Below the pieces are notes generated by a model. The model ran no database searches. It saw only the letters and a program-made list of their open reading frames with translations, and was not told the DNA's origin. Both the position numbers and the translations under genes were made by a program. A stretch of 64,000 bases of DNA. Source: Deinococcus rubellus (GTDB taxonomy: Bacteria > Deinococcota > Deinococci > Deinococcales > Deinococcaceae). Location: NCBI RefSeq assembly GCF_025244745.1, contig NZ_CP104213.1:1948001-2012000 (forward strand), given 5' to 3'. This document shows, one piece after another, positions 7,619-16,632 of this stretch. How positions within the stretch are numbered: the first letter of the stretch is position 1; every line of letters starts with the position of its first letter.

Positions 7619-9238
7619 ATGACCAAAGCCACCGACGACATCAATCTCTTGCAGGTGTTCAGCACCCTGCGCCGCAGCCTGCTGCCGATTCTGGGGGCGA
7701 CGGTGCTGATCGGCGCGGGCACTTATCTGGTGTCGCGTTCGCAAGCGCCCATCTACGAGTCGCGCAGCAGCATCATCAGTCTGTTCAGCAACGTGGGCAA
7801 CCAGGTGGTCAACAACACCCTGGTCACGGCCCCGCCACTGCCGCAGGGCGCACTCGACGAGGCACTGCGCTCCGGCAGCGTGACGAAGGCGATCATGCAG
7901 AGTGTGACGGCGGCCCAGCTCGGCCCCAAACCCACCGAACAGATTCAGGCGGGCTTGAAGGCGAGTCTCAACACCGGCAACACCAGCATGATCAAGGTGA
8001 ATTCGCGCCTCGATACCCAGCAGCGCGGCGTCTACGAGATCGTGGCCCAGGCCGGGACGCCCAGGGCCGCCCGCGTGCTGGCCGGGGCCACCGTGAACGC
8101 CCTGCTGGGCTGGGACGGCGCGCGTGCCCAGCGCGGGGTGGCCAACGCCCGGCGCAACATCGACGCGCAGCTCAAGGCCCTCGACATCCGGATTGCCAGC
8201 GTGCCGGTGGGCAGCCCCGATGGCCTGAGCCTGACGGCGGCACGCGGAACCCTGCTGCAAAACCTCTCGCAGGTGGCGGTGCTGGAACAGACCTCCAGCG
8301 GCACGCTCTCGCCGGGAGCCGACCCCAGCGACCCGGTGACGCCCGTCGCGCCCCGACCCACCCGCAATGCGGCGCTGGCGGCCCTGCTGACTTTGTTTGC
8401 CGCCAGCGGCTTGACTCTGCTGCTCAGCTCGCTGCGCGGACGGGTCAACAGCGCCGCCGATCTGGTGCCGCTGGGACTACCGCTGCTGGGTCAGGTGCCG
8501 CTGATGGGTCGGCGCGACCTGAGCGGCGGCATGCTGCGGGCCAGCCGCGCGGGCCGGATGTACGAGTCACTGGGCTTTTTGCGAATCAACCTCAGCAGCG
8601 TGGGCGGCGAGAACATCAGGATTCTGGCGATCACCAGCAGCCGCCCCGGCGCGGGCAAAAGCAGCCTGGCGGCCACCCTGAGCGCCAGCTTCGCCGAGGA
8701 AGGCAAGAAGGTGCTGCTGATCGACGCCGATCTGCACCGCCCCACCCAGCACCGGATCTGGAACATGGCCAGCACCCAGGTCGTGGCACTGCCAGGCGCG
8801 CAGGCCGATCTGAGCGCGGCGCAGGCCACCCTTCCCTTCGCCTTGCAGCACCCGGACCTGGCCTGCGCAGTACATGATCCTGCCCATCCCAACATCGATC
8901 TGCTGCCCGCCGGTCAGGTGGGGCGGCAAAGCCAGCAACTGCTCAACCGCCCCGACCTGGCCGGACTCCTGCACCACTGGGCCAGCGCCTACGATCTGGT
9001 CATCATCGACACACCGCCGATTCTGGCGCTGGCCGAAACCCTCAAACTGGCCATCGGCACCGACGGCGTGATTCTGGTGGTCGAGTCGGGCGAAACCAGC
9101 CTGGACGAGCTGGAGCGGGTGCAGCAGATCGCCCAGCAAAACGGAGTCAAGCTGCTCGGCACGGTCATCAACAAGGTGCCGCGCTCGGAGCAGAGCTATT
9201 ACTACGGGTACAACTACGCGGAGTTGCCGCAGAAGTGA
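7619..9238 (+). CDS. Wzz-type chain-length regulator fused to BY-kinase
   Basis: A polysaccharide co-polymerase with bacterial tyrosine kinase domain (539 aa) in the inner membrane, controlling glycan chain length. TM1 lies near residues 18-36 and a Wzz-type extracytoplasmic region follows. TM2 is at about 250-270 (NAALAALLTLFAASGLTLLL). The cytoplasmic kinase has Walker A GAGKSS (K347), A' LLIDADLHRP and B LVIIDTPP, and a C-terminal tyrosine cluster (YYYGYNY) for autophosphorylation. The start at 7619 has CAGAGG 5 nt upstream; the longer upstream frame is not conserved. It heads locus A and its stop lies beside wbpA. No cognate phosphatase or outer-membrane exporter is visible. Confidence 0.9.
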   Translation: MTKATDDINLLQVFSTLRRSLLPILGATVLIGAGTYLVSRSQAPIYESRSSIISLFSNVGNQVVNNTLVTAPPLPQGALDEALRSGSVTKAIMQSVTAAQLGPKPTEQIQAGLKASLNTGNTSMIKVNSRLDTQQRGVYEIVAQAGTPRAARVLAGATVNALLGWDGARAQRGVANARRNIDAQLKALDIRIASVPVGSPDGLSLTAARGTLLQNLSQVAVLEQTSSGTLSPGADPSDPVTPVAPRPTRNAALAALLTLFAASGLTLLLSSLRGRVNSAADLVPLGLPLLGQVPLMGRRDLSGGMLRASRAGRMYESLGFLRINLSSVGGENIRILAITSSRPGAGKSSLAATLSASFAEEGKKVLLIDADLHRPTQHRIWNMASTQVVALPGAQADLSAAQATLPFALQHPDLACAVHDPAHPNIDLLPAGQVGRQSQQLLNRPDLAGLLHHWASAYDLVIIDTPPILALAETLKLAIGTDGVILVVESGETSLDELERVQQIAQQNGVKLLGTVINKVPRSEQSYYYGYNYAELPQK

Positions 9239-9264
9239 ACACTGCAGGAATGAATGGAGCTTTC

Positions 9265-10602
9265 ATGGAAAACGTCGCCGAAATAAATTCAGAAGCCAGT
9301 GTTTCTGCTCAGTTGATCGAGAAGGTACAGCAGCGTACTGCCCGCATCGGCGTGGTCGGACTGGGGTATGTCGGTCTGCCCTTTCTGGTCGAGAAGGCCA
9401 AGGTCGGTTTTCAGGTGGTCGGCATCGACCGCAACGAACGCCGGGCCGAGATGGTGGCCCGAGGCAAGAACTACATCGGCGACGTGCGCGACGAGGACCT
9501 GAGAAAAATTGTCGAGCAAGGTCTGGTGACCACCACCACCGACTTCAAAGCGGTGGCCGACCTCGACGTGATCGTCATCTGTGTGCCCACGCCGCTGGAC
9601 CGCAACCTCAGCCCGGACCTCAGCTACGTGCGGAGCGTGACTGGTGAGATTGCCCGCCACCTGCGCCCCGGCCAGCTCATCAGCCTGGAAAGCACCACCT
9701 ACCCCGGCACCACCGAAGAGGTGATGAAGCCAATTCTGGAAGCGGGCGGCCTCAAGGCGGGTCAGGATTTTTTTCTGGCGCATTCACCTGAGCGGGTCGA
9801 TCCGGGCAACGCACGCTACACGACCAAGAACACCAATAAAGTGGTGGGTGGCAACGATCCCACCAGTTTGAAGGTCGCTCTGGCCTTTTATCAGCAGACT
9901 ATTGAACACGTCGTCGCTGTCAGCAGTGCGAGGGCAGCCGAAATGGTCAAGGTCTACGAGAATACCTTCAGGGCCGTCAATATCGCGCTGGCCAACGAAT
10001 TGACCTTGCTGTGCGACCGAATGGGCATCAATGTCTGGGAAGTTCTCGATGCTGCTTTTACCAAGCCTTTCGGGATCATGCCGTTTTACCCTGGTCCCGG
10101 CGTGGGAGGCCACTGCATCCCGCTGGACCCTCACTACCTGGAGTGGAAGGCACGCGAGTACAACTTCCAGACCCATTTCATCGCGCTGGCAGGCGAAACC
10201 AACCGCAAGATGCCTGAATTCGTGGTGGATAAGGCTACCCGCGTGCTGAACGGGGCACGCAAGTCGCTGAACGGCTCGAAGGTGCTGCTGCTGGGCATGG
10301 CCTACAAGAGCGATCTGGACGATTACCGTGAGTCCCCAGCGCTGAACGTCTACCGCCTGCTGAAAGAAGCTGGAGCGGAAGTTTCATTTCACGATTCATG
10401 GACGCCGGAGGTCAATGAACACGGCGTTCAGGCCAAAGGCATTGACCTGACGGATCAGGTGTTGCAGGACGCTGATCTGGTGATCATCACGACCAAGCAC
10501 AGCAACGTGGATTACGCCAACGTGGTTGAGCAGGCCCAGGCGGTGCTGGACACCCGCTACGCCACACGCGGAATCAGTAGCGAGAAGGTGACTCTGCTAT
10601 GA
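9265..10602 (+). CDS. wbpA: UDP-N-acetyl-D-glucosamine 6-dehydrogenase
   Basis: NAD-dependent oxidation of UDP-GlcNAc to UDP-GlcNAcA, first step to UDP-diacetamido-uronic acids. N-terminal NAD-binding GVVGLGYVGLP, central helix region with ESTTYPGTTEE and FLAHSPERVDPGN, the catalytic cysteine region PGPGVGGHCIPLDPHYL, and C-terminal UDP-binding domain with GMAYKSDLDDYRESPAL. I choose ATG 9265 (445 aa) because GGAG lies 5 nt upstream; GTG 9235, overlapping the previous stop, and ATG 9250 are alternatives. The WbpA assignment, rather than UDP-Glc or UDP-ManNAc dehydrogenase, relies on the wbpB-wbpD-wbpE genes that follow. Confidence 0.88.
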   Translation: MENVAEINSEASVSAQLIEKVQQRTARIGVVGLGYVGLPFLVEKAKVGFQVVGIDRNERRAEMVARGKNYIGDVRDEDLRKIVEQGLVTTTTDFKAVADLDVIVICVPTPLDRNLSPDLSYVRSVTGEIARHLRPGQLISLESTTYPGTTEEVMKPILEAGGLKAGQDFFLAHSPERVDPGNARYTTKNTNKVVGGNDPTSLKVALAFYQQTIEHVVAVSSARAAEMVKVYENTFRAVNIALANELTLLCDRMGINVWEVLDAAFTKPFGIMPFYPGPGVGGHCIPLDPHYLEWKAREYNFQTHFIALAGETNRKMPEFVVDKATRVLNGARKSLNGSKVLLLGMAYKSDLDDYRESPALNVYRLLKEAGAEVSFHDSWTPEVNEHGVQAKGIDLTDQVLQDADLVIITTKHSNVDYANVVEQAQAVLDTRYATRGISSEKVTLL

Positions 10603-11558
10603 CGTCCCCAAACGCCAATCAGAAGCGATTCGGCCTGACTGGAGTTTCCGGGTATATCGCGCCCCGGCACCTGAAGGCCATCAAAGACACTGGGAATGTG
10701 CTGACGGTGGCCCTCGATCCCTTCGATTCGGTGGGCATCATAGACTCGTACTTTCCCGAAGCGGAATTCTTCACGCAGCCTGAAATCTTTGAGCGCTACC
10801 TCTACGACGCGCGCCGCCAGGGGCAAGACGTGAATTACGTTGGCATTTGCAGCCCCAACCATCTGCATGATTCGCACATCCGCATAGCCCTACGTGCTGG
10901 GGCGGATGCACTGTGCGAGAAACCCATCGTGCTGAACCCGGAAGACATCACAGCGTTGAAAGAAGTCGAGGAGGAAACCGGGCGGCGGGTCTGGACCATC
11001 CTGCAACTGCGCGCCCACGCCGCACTCGAAAAGGTCAAGGCCGAACTGAACCCCAGCAGCGGTGACAAGTACGACGTGGATCTGTCGTATATGACCAGTC
11101 GGGGAACGTGGTATCTGCGGAGCTGGAAGGGCCGCACCGAGGAGAGTGGCGGCCTGGCGACCAATATCGGCGTGCATTTCTTCGACATGCTGGCCTGGCT
11201 GTTCGGTGACATCGAGCATGTCGAGGTGCATCAACGCAGCGAGACCGTGTGTGCCGGATATCTGGAACTGGAACGCGCCCGCGTGCGCTGGTTCCTGTCG
11301 ATTGACCCCAGCTATCTGCCCGATGAGCAGAAGGCCAGGGGGCAGCGCACTTACCGCTCGATCACCATTGACGGCCAGGAAGTCGAGTTCAGTGAGGGCT
11401 TCACGGACCTGCACACCGAGGTCTACCGCCGCACGCTGGCGGGCCAGGGCTTCAGCCTCGACGACACCTATCAGGCGATTGCCACCGTGGCAAAAATTCG
11501 CAGCCAGCCCATCGTAACCGCCTTGCCCGACACGCGCCACCGCTTTCTGAGGAACTGA
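10599..11558 (+). CDS. wbpB: UDP-N-acetyl-glucosaminuronate 3-dehydrogenase
   Basis: Gfo/Idh/MocA oxidoreductase (319 aa) oxidising C3 of UDP-GlcNAcA, the partner step to the WbpE transaminase. N-terminal Rossmann fold (GLTGVSGYIAPRHLKAI), the family EKP motif (CEKPIVLNPEDI) and the GGLATNIGVHFFDMLAWLFG helix typical of WbpB. It overlaps wbpA by 4 bp (ATGA) and is followed 1 nt later by wbpD, so the four genes are one operon. Length equals known WbpB proteins. Confidence 0.9.
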   Translation: MTSPNANQKRFGLTGVSGYIAPRHLKAIKDTGNVLTVALDPFDSVGIIDSYFPEAEFFTQPEIFERYLYDARRQGQDVNYVGICSPNHLHDSHIRIALRAGADALCEKPIVLNPEDITALKEVEEETGRRVWTILQLRAHAALEKVKAELNPSSGDKYDVDLSYMTSRGTWYLRSWKGRTEESGGLATNIGVHFFDMLAWLFGDIEHVEVHQRSETVCAGYLELERARVRWFLSIDPSYLPDEQKARGQRTYRSITIDGQEVEFSEGFTDLHTEVYRRTLAGQGFSLDDTYQAIATVAKIRSQPIVTALPDTRHRFLRN

Positions 11559-11559
11559 G

Positions 11560-12150
11560 ATGACCCCGCAGAAAGGATGGTGGAAGCACGACAGCGCCTA
11601 TGTGGACGACGGTGCACAGATTGGCGAGGGCACCAAGATCTGGCATTTCAGCCATGTGATGGGCGGCGCGGTGGTCGGTGAGGGCTGTTCGCTGGGGCAA
11701 AACGTCTACGTGGCGAACGGTGTGGTTATCGGCAAGGGCGTCAAGATTCAGAACAATGTCAGCGTGTACGAGGGCGTCGTGCTGGAGGATTACGCCTTCT
11801 GCGGCCCCAGCATGGTCTTTACCAATGTCCGCACACCGCGCAGTGAGTTTCCGCGCAACACCAGCGCCGACTACACGGTAACGCGGGTGGGTCGGGGGGC
11901 CAGCATCGGCGCGAACGCCACCGTCGTGACTGGCGTGACGCTACATGAGGGGGCCTTTGTCGCGGCGGGCGCAGTCGTTACGCGCGACATTCCGGCCTTT
12001 ACCATCGTGGCCGGGGTGCCTGCCCGGTCCATCGGCTTCATGAGCGCCAGCGGGGACCGCCTGGACTTTGCCCAGGGCGACACCGTGACCGATTCGGCAG
12101 GGCACACTTACCAAAAATTGAACGACACCGAAGTCAGGAGGCTCTCATGA
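11560..12150 (+). CDS. wbpD: UDP-2-acetamido-3-amino-glucuronate N-acetyltransferase
   Basis: Left-handed beta-helix acetyltransferase (196 aa) adding acetyl from acetyl-CoA to the 3-amino group, giving UDP-GlcNAc(3NAc)A. Hexapeptide repeats run from about residue 15 to 150 (VDDGAQIGEGTKIWHF, SLGQNVYVANGVVIG, KIQNNVSVYEGV, FCGPSMVFTNV), with the catalytic His in HFSH, followed by the VAGVPARSIGFMS end. It starts 1 nt after the wbpB stop and overlaps wbpE by 4 bp. Confidence 0.92.
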   Translation: MTPQKGWWKHDSAYVDDGAQIGEGTKIWHFSHVMGGAVVGEGCSLGQNVYVANGVVIGKGVKIQNNVSVYEGVVLEDYAFCGPSMVFTNVRTPRSEFPRNTSADYTVTRVGRGASIGANATVVTGVTLHEGAFVAAGAVVTRDIPAFTIVAGVPARSIGFMSASGDRLDFAQGDTVTDSAGHTYQKLNDTEVRRLS

Positions 12151-13259
12151 CGGCGACGGCAACACCACAGATTCCTATTCTTGACCTGAAGCCCGAAATC
12201 GACGAGTTGCGCCCCGAGATCATGGCGGCCATCGGGCGCGTGCTGGACCGCACCGATTTCATCATGGGCGAGGACGTTCACCTGTTTGAGCAGGAGGTCG
12301 CCGCGTATCTGGGTGTGAAGCATGCCATCGGTGTCAACAGCGGCACCGACGCGCTGGTGATCGCCCTGCGCGCCCTGGGCATTAGCCCCGGCGACGAGGT
12401 CATCACCACGCCGTTTACCTTCTTCGCCACCGCCGAGAGCATCAGCATGGTGGGCGCGAAGCCGATCTTCGTGGACATCGACCCGGCCACATTCAACCTA
12501 AATCCGGAGTTAATTGAGGCGGCCATTACCGAGCGCACCCGCGCCATCATGCCGGTTCACCTGTACGGCAACCCGGTGGATATGACCCGTGTGATGGAGA
12601 TTGCCAATCAGCATGGGCTGAAAGTGGTGGAGGACTGCGCCCAGAGCTTCGGCGCACGCTGGCGCGAGCAGCAGACCGGCACCATCGGGGACTTTGGCGC
12701 ATACTCCTTTTTTCCCAGCAAAAACCTGGGGGCGTATGGCGATGGTGGGCTGCTGGCCACCAACGATGACGCTCTAGCCGACGCTGCCCAGATGTTGCGT
12801 GTTCACGGCAGCCGCAAAAAGTACCACAATGAAGTAGTGGGGTACAACAGCCGCCTGGATACCATTCAGGCCGCCATTTTGCGCGTGAAATTGCCGCATA
12901 TTGAAAGGTGGAATACTCAACGCCGTGAAGTAGCACGGCAGTATAACGAGGGCTTGAAAACAATAGATGGCATCGTGATACCTAAGCTGACTGAGGGCCA
13001 CGTCTTTCATCAGTACACCATTCGCGTGCAGAATGGCAGGCGCGATGAGTTACAGCAGAGACTGGCCAAGCAAGGAATTGGAACGATGATTTATTACCCG
13101 ATTCCGCAGGACGAATTGCCGATTTATAGGGGGCAGTACCGGCTGTTCGAAGAAAGTAAGTTAACTTCAAAGGCGGTACTAAGTTTGCCAATAACTGTTA
13201 AAAAAGATGACATTAATAGAATTATATCATCCTTGGAAAATTTTAGTGTACAAATTTAA
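12147..13259 (+). CDS. wbpE: UDP-2-acetamido-3-keto-glucuronate aminotransferase
   Basis: PLP aminotransferase of the DegT/DnrJ/EryC1 family (370 aa) that transfers amino from glutamate to the 3-keto sugar made by WbpB. The Schiff-base lysine is in SFFPSKNLGAYGDGG, and the PLP-binding VVEDCAQSFGA and substrate-loop GVNSGTDALVIALRALG are clear. ATGA overlap with wbpD. Composition shifts from GC-rich to AT-rich inside the gene at about 12.9 kb, so its last third resembles the following island rather than the upstream operon. The last 53 bp overlap the flippase ORF. Confidence 0.92.
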   Translation: MTATATPQIPILDLKPEIDELRPEIMAAIGRVLDRTDFIMGEDVHLFEQEVAAYLGVKHAIGVNSGTDALVIALRALGISPGDEVITTPFTFFATAESISMVGAKPIFVDIDPATFNLNPELIEAAITERTRAIMPVHLYGNPVDMTRVMEIANQHGLKVVEDCAQSFGARWREQQTGTIGDFGAYSFFPSKNLGAYGDGGLLATNDDALADAAQMLRVHGSRKKYHNEVVGYNSRLDTIQAAILRVKLPHIERWNTQRREVARQYNEGLKTIDGIVIPKLTEGHVFHQYTIRVQNGRRDELQQRLAKQGIGTMIYYPIPQDELPIYRGQYRLFEESKLTSKAVLSLPITVKKDDINRIISSLENFSVQI

Positions 13260-14568
13260 TAAGTTTTCCAAATTTTCCTTTAGATCCTATCCTATTCTCG
13301 TCTTAATAATCACATCATTAGTGGCTCAGGGCATCGCCTTTTTATCTATTAGTATCACCTCTCGTGTTTATAGTCCAGATCAATTCGCAATATTCAGCAT
13401 TTACACTTCTCTATTCACTGTAACGCTTTCCGTATCTTCCTTAAAATTAGACCAAGCTGTTATATTTTCTAAAAGCCATTTCAGAACAAATATTCTGATT
13501 GCACTGGCTCTGAGAATACCAATTTTGATCTGTTTAATATCTTCATTGATATTCATATTCGCAATCTCCGCAAAGTATAGGTTCGATTTAAAATATTTTC
13601 TGTTAGTTGGAATTTCTTTTTATATAGCTTCAGTATTTCAAGTTGGGGTAGCTATTAGAACGAATACAGAAGATTTTAATAGATTATCTAGAGACAGATT
13701 TCTCCAAACCTCTTCAACTTCTGTATTTCAGATTCTACTGAGTACATTACCTCTTCACTCTCTAGGTCTTGTGGCCGGCGATATGTTTGGTAGATTCAGT
13801 GGAGTTCTATCGTTGCATACAGTTCTAAAACTCAGAAGATATAAGTATATCCCTTGGAAATTCACAAAATACTTCCTATTAAAAAACAGAAATTATACCT
13901 TCATCCTTTCAATAGCATCCCTTATCGGCGCTCTCGCTCAGCAACTTCCGTTTTTCATGATTCCGGTTATGAATTCCTCCAAAGATGCTGCTGCTTACTT
14001 TTTGATCAGTCGTATTATTACAGCTCCATTATCTTTGTTGGCCTCTTCCGCTTCGCAGGTTTATTACGGGGGGCTATCTAGACTAAGACCGGATGAAATC
14101 AAAAACAAATACATCAAAAATTTAAAAAGCATTCTATTTATATCCACAATATTTTGTCTACTTTTAATCCTTTTCAGGGAATATTTTGTGAATCTGATCA
14201 TAGGTACAAACTGGTCTCCAGAGAGTAGTTTAATGATACCACTGTGCATTTCAGCAATCTTCTGGACACCAGCAAGCTCACTCAGTGGTACATTAGTGAT
14301 GGCTGGACGTCAGAATACTACTCTTAAGTTGGCTATTTTTGAAGTCGCTAGCAAGTTCCTAAGTATATATGTCCTCGCTAAACTTCCATTCATATTTACT
14401 GCATATGCCATATCTGCAGTTTCGCTTATGCTATACGTGACCACAATATTCAGATCCTCAGGATCGATAGGTATAGACCCCATAACTACTATAAAGACGA
14501 TCATGACTACTATGCTGCCCCCAGCTCTTTTCGTGTTCTGCATATATCTATTATCAGATCTAGTCTAG
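13207..14568 (+). CDS. wzx: Wzx-type polysaccharide flippase
   Basis: A polytopic membrane protein (453 aa, about 12 hydrophobic helices) of the MATE/MOP polysaccharide-transporter family, predicted to flip undecaprenyl-linked repeat units. N-terminal features SLVAQGIAFLSISITSRVYSP and a mid-region ALAQQLPFFMIPVM are typical. The longest ORF begins at 13207 and overlaps wbpE by 53 bp; a GTG at 13246 gives a 14-bp overlap and is equally plausible, as neither has a good SD. Strongly AT-rich, with codon use unlike wbpA-D. Confidence 0.85.
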   Translation: MTLIELYHPWKILVYKFNKFSKFSFRSYPILVLIITSLVAQGIAFLSISITSRVYSPDQFAIFSIYTSLFTVTLSVSSLKLDQAVIFSKSHFRTNILIALALRIPILICLISSLIFIFAISAKYRFDLKYFLLVGISFYIASVFQVGVAIRTNTEDFNRLSRDRFLQTSSTSVFQILLSTLPLHSLGLVAGDMFGRFSGVLSLHTVLKLRRYKYIPWKFTKYFLLKNRNYTFILSIASLIGALAQQLPFFMIPVMNSSKDAAAYFLISRIITAPLSLLASSASQVYYGGLSRLRPDEIKNKYIKNLKSILFISTIFCLLLILFREYFVNLIIGTNWSPESSLMIPLCISAIFWTPASSLSGTLVMAGRQNTTLKLAIFEVASKFLSIYVLAKLPFIFTAYAISAVSLMLYVTTIFRSSGSIGIDPITTIKTIMTTMLPPALFVFCIYLLSDLV

Positions 14569-14586
14569 TAAATATAGAGGTGCAAT

Positions 14587-15540
14587 ATGAAGAAGAAAAA
14601 AATAATCTTTTTTGGACAGGCCTGGGCAGAAAAAATATCAAAATCGGTTTCACCATACACTGACAATCAGATTGAAAATTGCGTAATTATAGGCCCAATT
14701 TCATTGCTGAGATTAATTAAATTTGCGATAGTCGGAGATATACTAGTAAGGGTTGGTTTTCGTCCAGGAAGCCCATCATTTAGAGGGAGATTAATAGATC
14801 TCTTAACTTCGTGTATTATGTTTACTAAACCTCGATTAAAGTTATTCTTTTATTGGATAGGAACTGACGTTACTGATGCTATTAATGATGCTAGAGAGGA
14901 AAAAAATACAATCTTTTTTAAATTACTCATTAAGCATAGACATATATCAGGTGGAACAAATCTTACAGATGAGCTCAAGATTATTGGAATAAATTCTACT
15001 ACTTTACCTATACCTTTAAAATTTCCACCAGAGTTAAGTGGAATTGAAAGAAGTTGGGGTGGCAAAAGAATGACAGTTTTAACCTATATACCTGATTTTC
15101 GCCACGAATTTTATGGCGGAGAAATGATTTTTGGAGCGGCAAAAGCGCTACCCGAAATAGAATTTATAGTGATGGGTGGAGAAGGAAGTTGGCTGAAGGA
15201 GAGCATCGAAAATCTTCAGTTTGTTGGTTGGGTTGAGAATCCCAGAGAGTATTATATAAAGTCTACTCACGTTGCCAGATTGGTTCAACATGATTCTTTA
15301 GGCGCGACCGTATTGGAAGGCCTATGGTTTGGAAGACAAGTTATCTATACTAGGGCCGTAGAAGGAGTAATAGAGGTGAAGTTTGGAGATACAAACAATT
15401 TCATAAAAATTTTGGACGAAGAAAGAAGCAAACTTGACACATCAGGATTCAAATTTAACGATGAGGGTGTAAACGTAGTTAGACAAAGAGGGAATGAGCG
15501 TTTTTTTGCCAAAAATATTTTGAGTGAACTAAATATATGA
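14587..15540 (+). CDS. Putative GT-B glycosyltransferase
   Basis: A 317-aa cytosolic protein. The C-terminal half has a GT-B donor-binding layout (MTVLTYIPDFRHEFYGGEMI, EFIVMGGEGSWLK, LQFVGWVENPREYY, then the acidic DSLGATVLEGLWFGRQVI region), while the N-terminal half is unfamiliar. It probably adds one sugar to the lipid-linked unit; donor and linkage cannot be told. AGAGGTG precedes the ATG by 5 nt. It follows wzx by 18 nt and overlaps the next transferase by 4 bp (ATGA). Low GC. Confidence 0.7.
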   Translation: MKKKKIIFFGQAWAEKISKSVSPYTDNQIENCVIIGPISLLRLIKFAIVGDILVRVGFRPGSPSFRGRLIDLLTSCIMFTKPRLKLFFYWIGTDVTDAINDAREEKNTIFFKLLIKHRHISGGTNLTDELKIIGINSTTLPIPLKFPPELSGIERSWGGKRMTVLTYIPDFRHEFYGGEMIFGAAKALPEIEFIVMGGEGSWLKESIENLQFVGWVENPREYYIKSTHVARLVQHDSLGATVLEGLWFGRQVIYTRAVEGVIEVKFGDTNNFIKILDEERSKLDTSGFKFNDEGVNVVRQRGNERFFAKNILSELNI

Positions 15541-16631
15541 GAATCAGCTATCTATGTTTACAGGAGACAAAAGAAGGCCAAGCATCCTATTCTCACGTTA
15601 GAGAGATTATAAGTGGATTAGAAGCCTTGGGGTGGGATGTTACTCTATTTGAACCGAAATACAAATCTGTAAATAGGTCGCCTTTGGCTAGAATGATTTC
15701 ATTTACCTTCACTCAATTGCGACTTATCAAATATGGCCTGCCAGATGTACTATACGTTAGGTCACACTTTGCTGCTTTAATAGCTACAGTCTGGGCCAAA
15801 ATTTTTCAGATTCCCATCGTGTGTGAGATTAACGGTAAATTTGTAGATGCTTACATAGCATGGCCAAAATTGACCAGATTTAGCAATATTATCGATTATT
15901 TTTGGGCCACACAATACAAATGGTCTGCCTTGCTAATTACAGTTACGCCAGATCTTGCTAAATGGGTGGCAAATATAGCTCCTTCTGCAAGTCTTGTCGT
16001 CGTTCCAAATGGCGCGAACACAAGTATATTCAGATCGACACGAATCAATAATTTATTCAGCGAAGATGATAGATATGTCGTATTTTTTGGGGCTTTAGCA
16101 AAATGGCAAGGAGTGGATACAATCCTTGAAGCTACACTTTCTCATATTTGGCCTGAAAACATAAAGGTGATCATCGCTGGCGACGGAGAATACAGAGGAC
16201 AGGTTGAATTGGTAGCTAACGTCAGTTCGAGAGTAGACTATATCGGAGTGGTGGATCAACAAACTTTAGCTCACCTTATCTCTAATAGTCTCGCTTCTTT
16301 AAGTCCTCAAAAGAATATTCATGGTAGGGCTGACACTGGCTTGTTCCCTCTGAAGCTTTTTGAGTCCCTAGCCTGTGGAAGGCCCGTAATAGTGACTAGG
16401 CACAAAGGAATGGCTGATTTGGTGGATCAAAACGAGTGCGGTATTGTTATTCCGGAGAACGATCCAGACTCACTCGCCGAAGCGGTAAATTTTCTGTCAA
16501 AAAACATAGAAGAAGCGAATCTTATGGGTAAGAGGGGTCAAAAAATAGTAGTAATGGAACATTCTTGGATGAATAGGGCGCTTGACACACATTTTGCCAT
16601 CCTAAAAATTTTGTCTCAAAAAGCTGACTAA
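15537..16631 (+). CDS. Glycosyltransferase family 4 protein
   Basis: GT-B fold retaining transferase (364 aa). N-terminal acceptor domain with YLCLQETKEGQASYSHVREI; C-terminal nucleotide-sugar domain with VVPNGANTSIF, GALAKWQGVDTILEA, IIAGDGEYRG and the GT4 ExxxxE region PLKLFESLACGRPVIVT. It likely adds a sugar during repeat-unit assembly on the cytoplasmic face. Coupled to the upstream transferase (ATGA overlap) and 1 nt from the polymerase gene. Donor sugar unknown. Confidence 0.85.
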   Translation: MRISYLCLQETKEGQASYSHVREIISGLEALGWDVTLFEPKYKSVNRSPLARMISFTFTQLRLIKYGLPDVLYVRSHFAALIATVWAKIFQIPIVCEINGKFVDAYIAWPKLTRFSNIIDYFWATQYKWSALLITVTPDLAKWVANIAPSASLVVVPNGANTSIFRSTRINNLFSEDDRYVVFFGALAKWQGVDTILEATLSHIWPENIKVIIAGDGEYRGQVELVANVSSRVDYIGVVDQQTLAHLISNSLASLSPQKNIHGRADTGLFPLKLFESLACGRPVIVTRHKGMADLVDQNECGIVIPENDPDSLAEAVNFLSKNIEEANLMGKRGQKIVVMEHSWMNRALDTHFAILKILSQKAD

Positions 16632-16632
16632 A

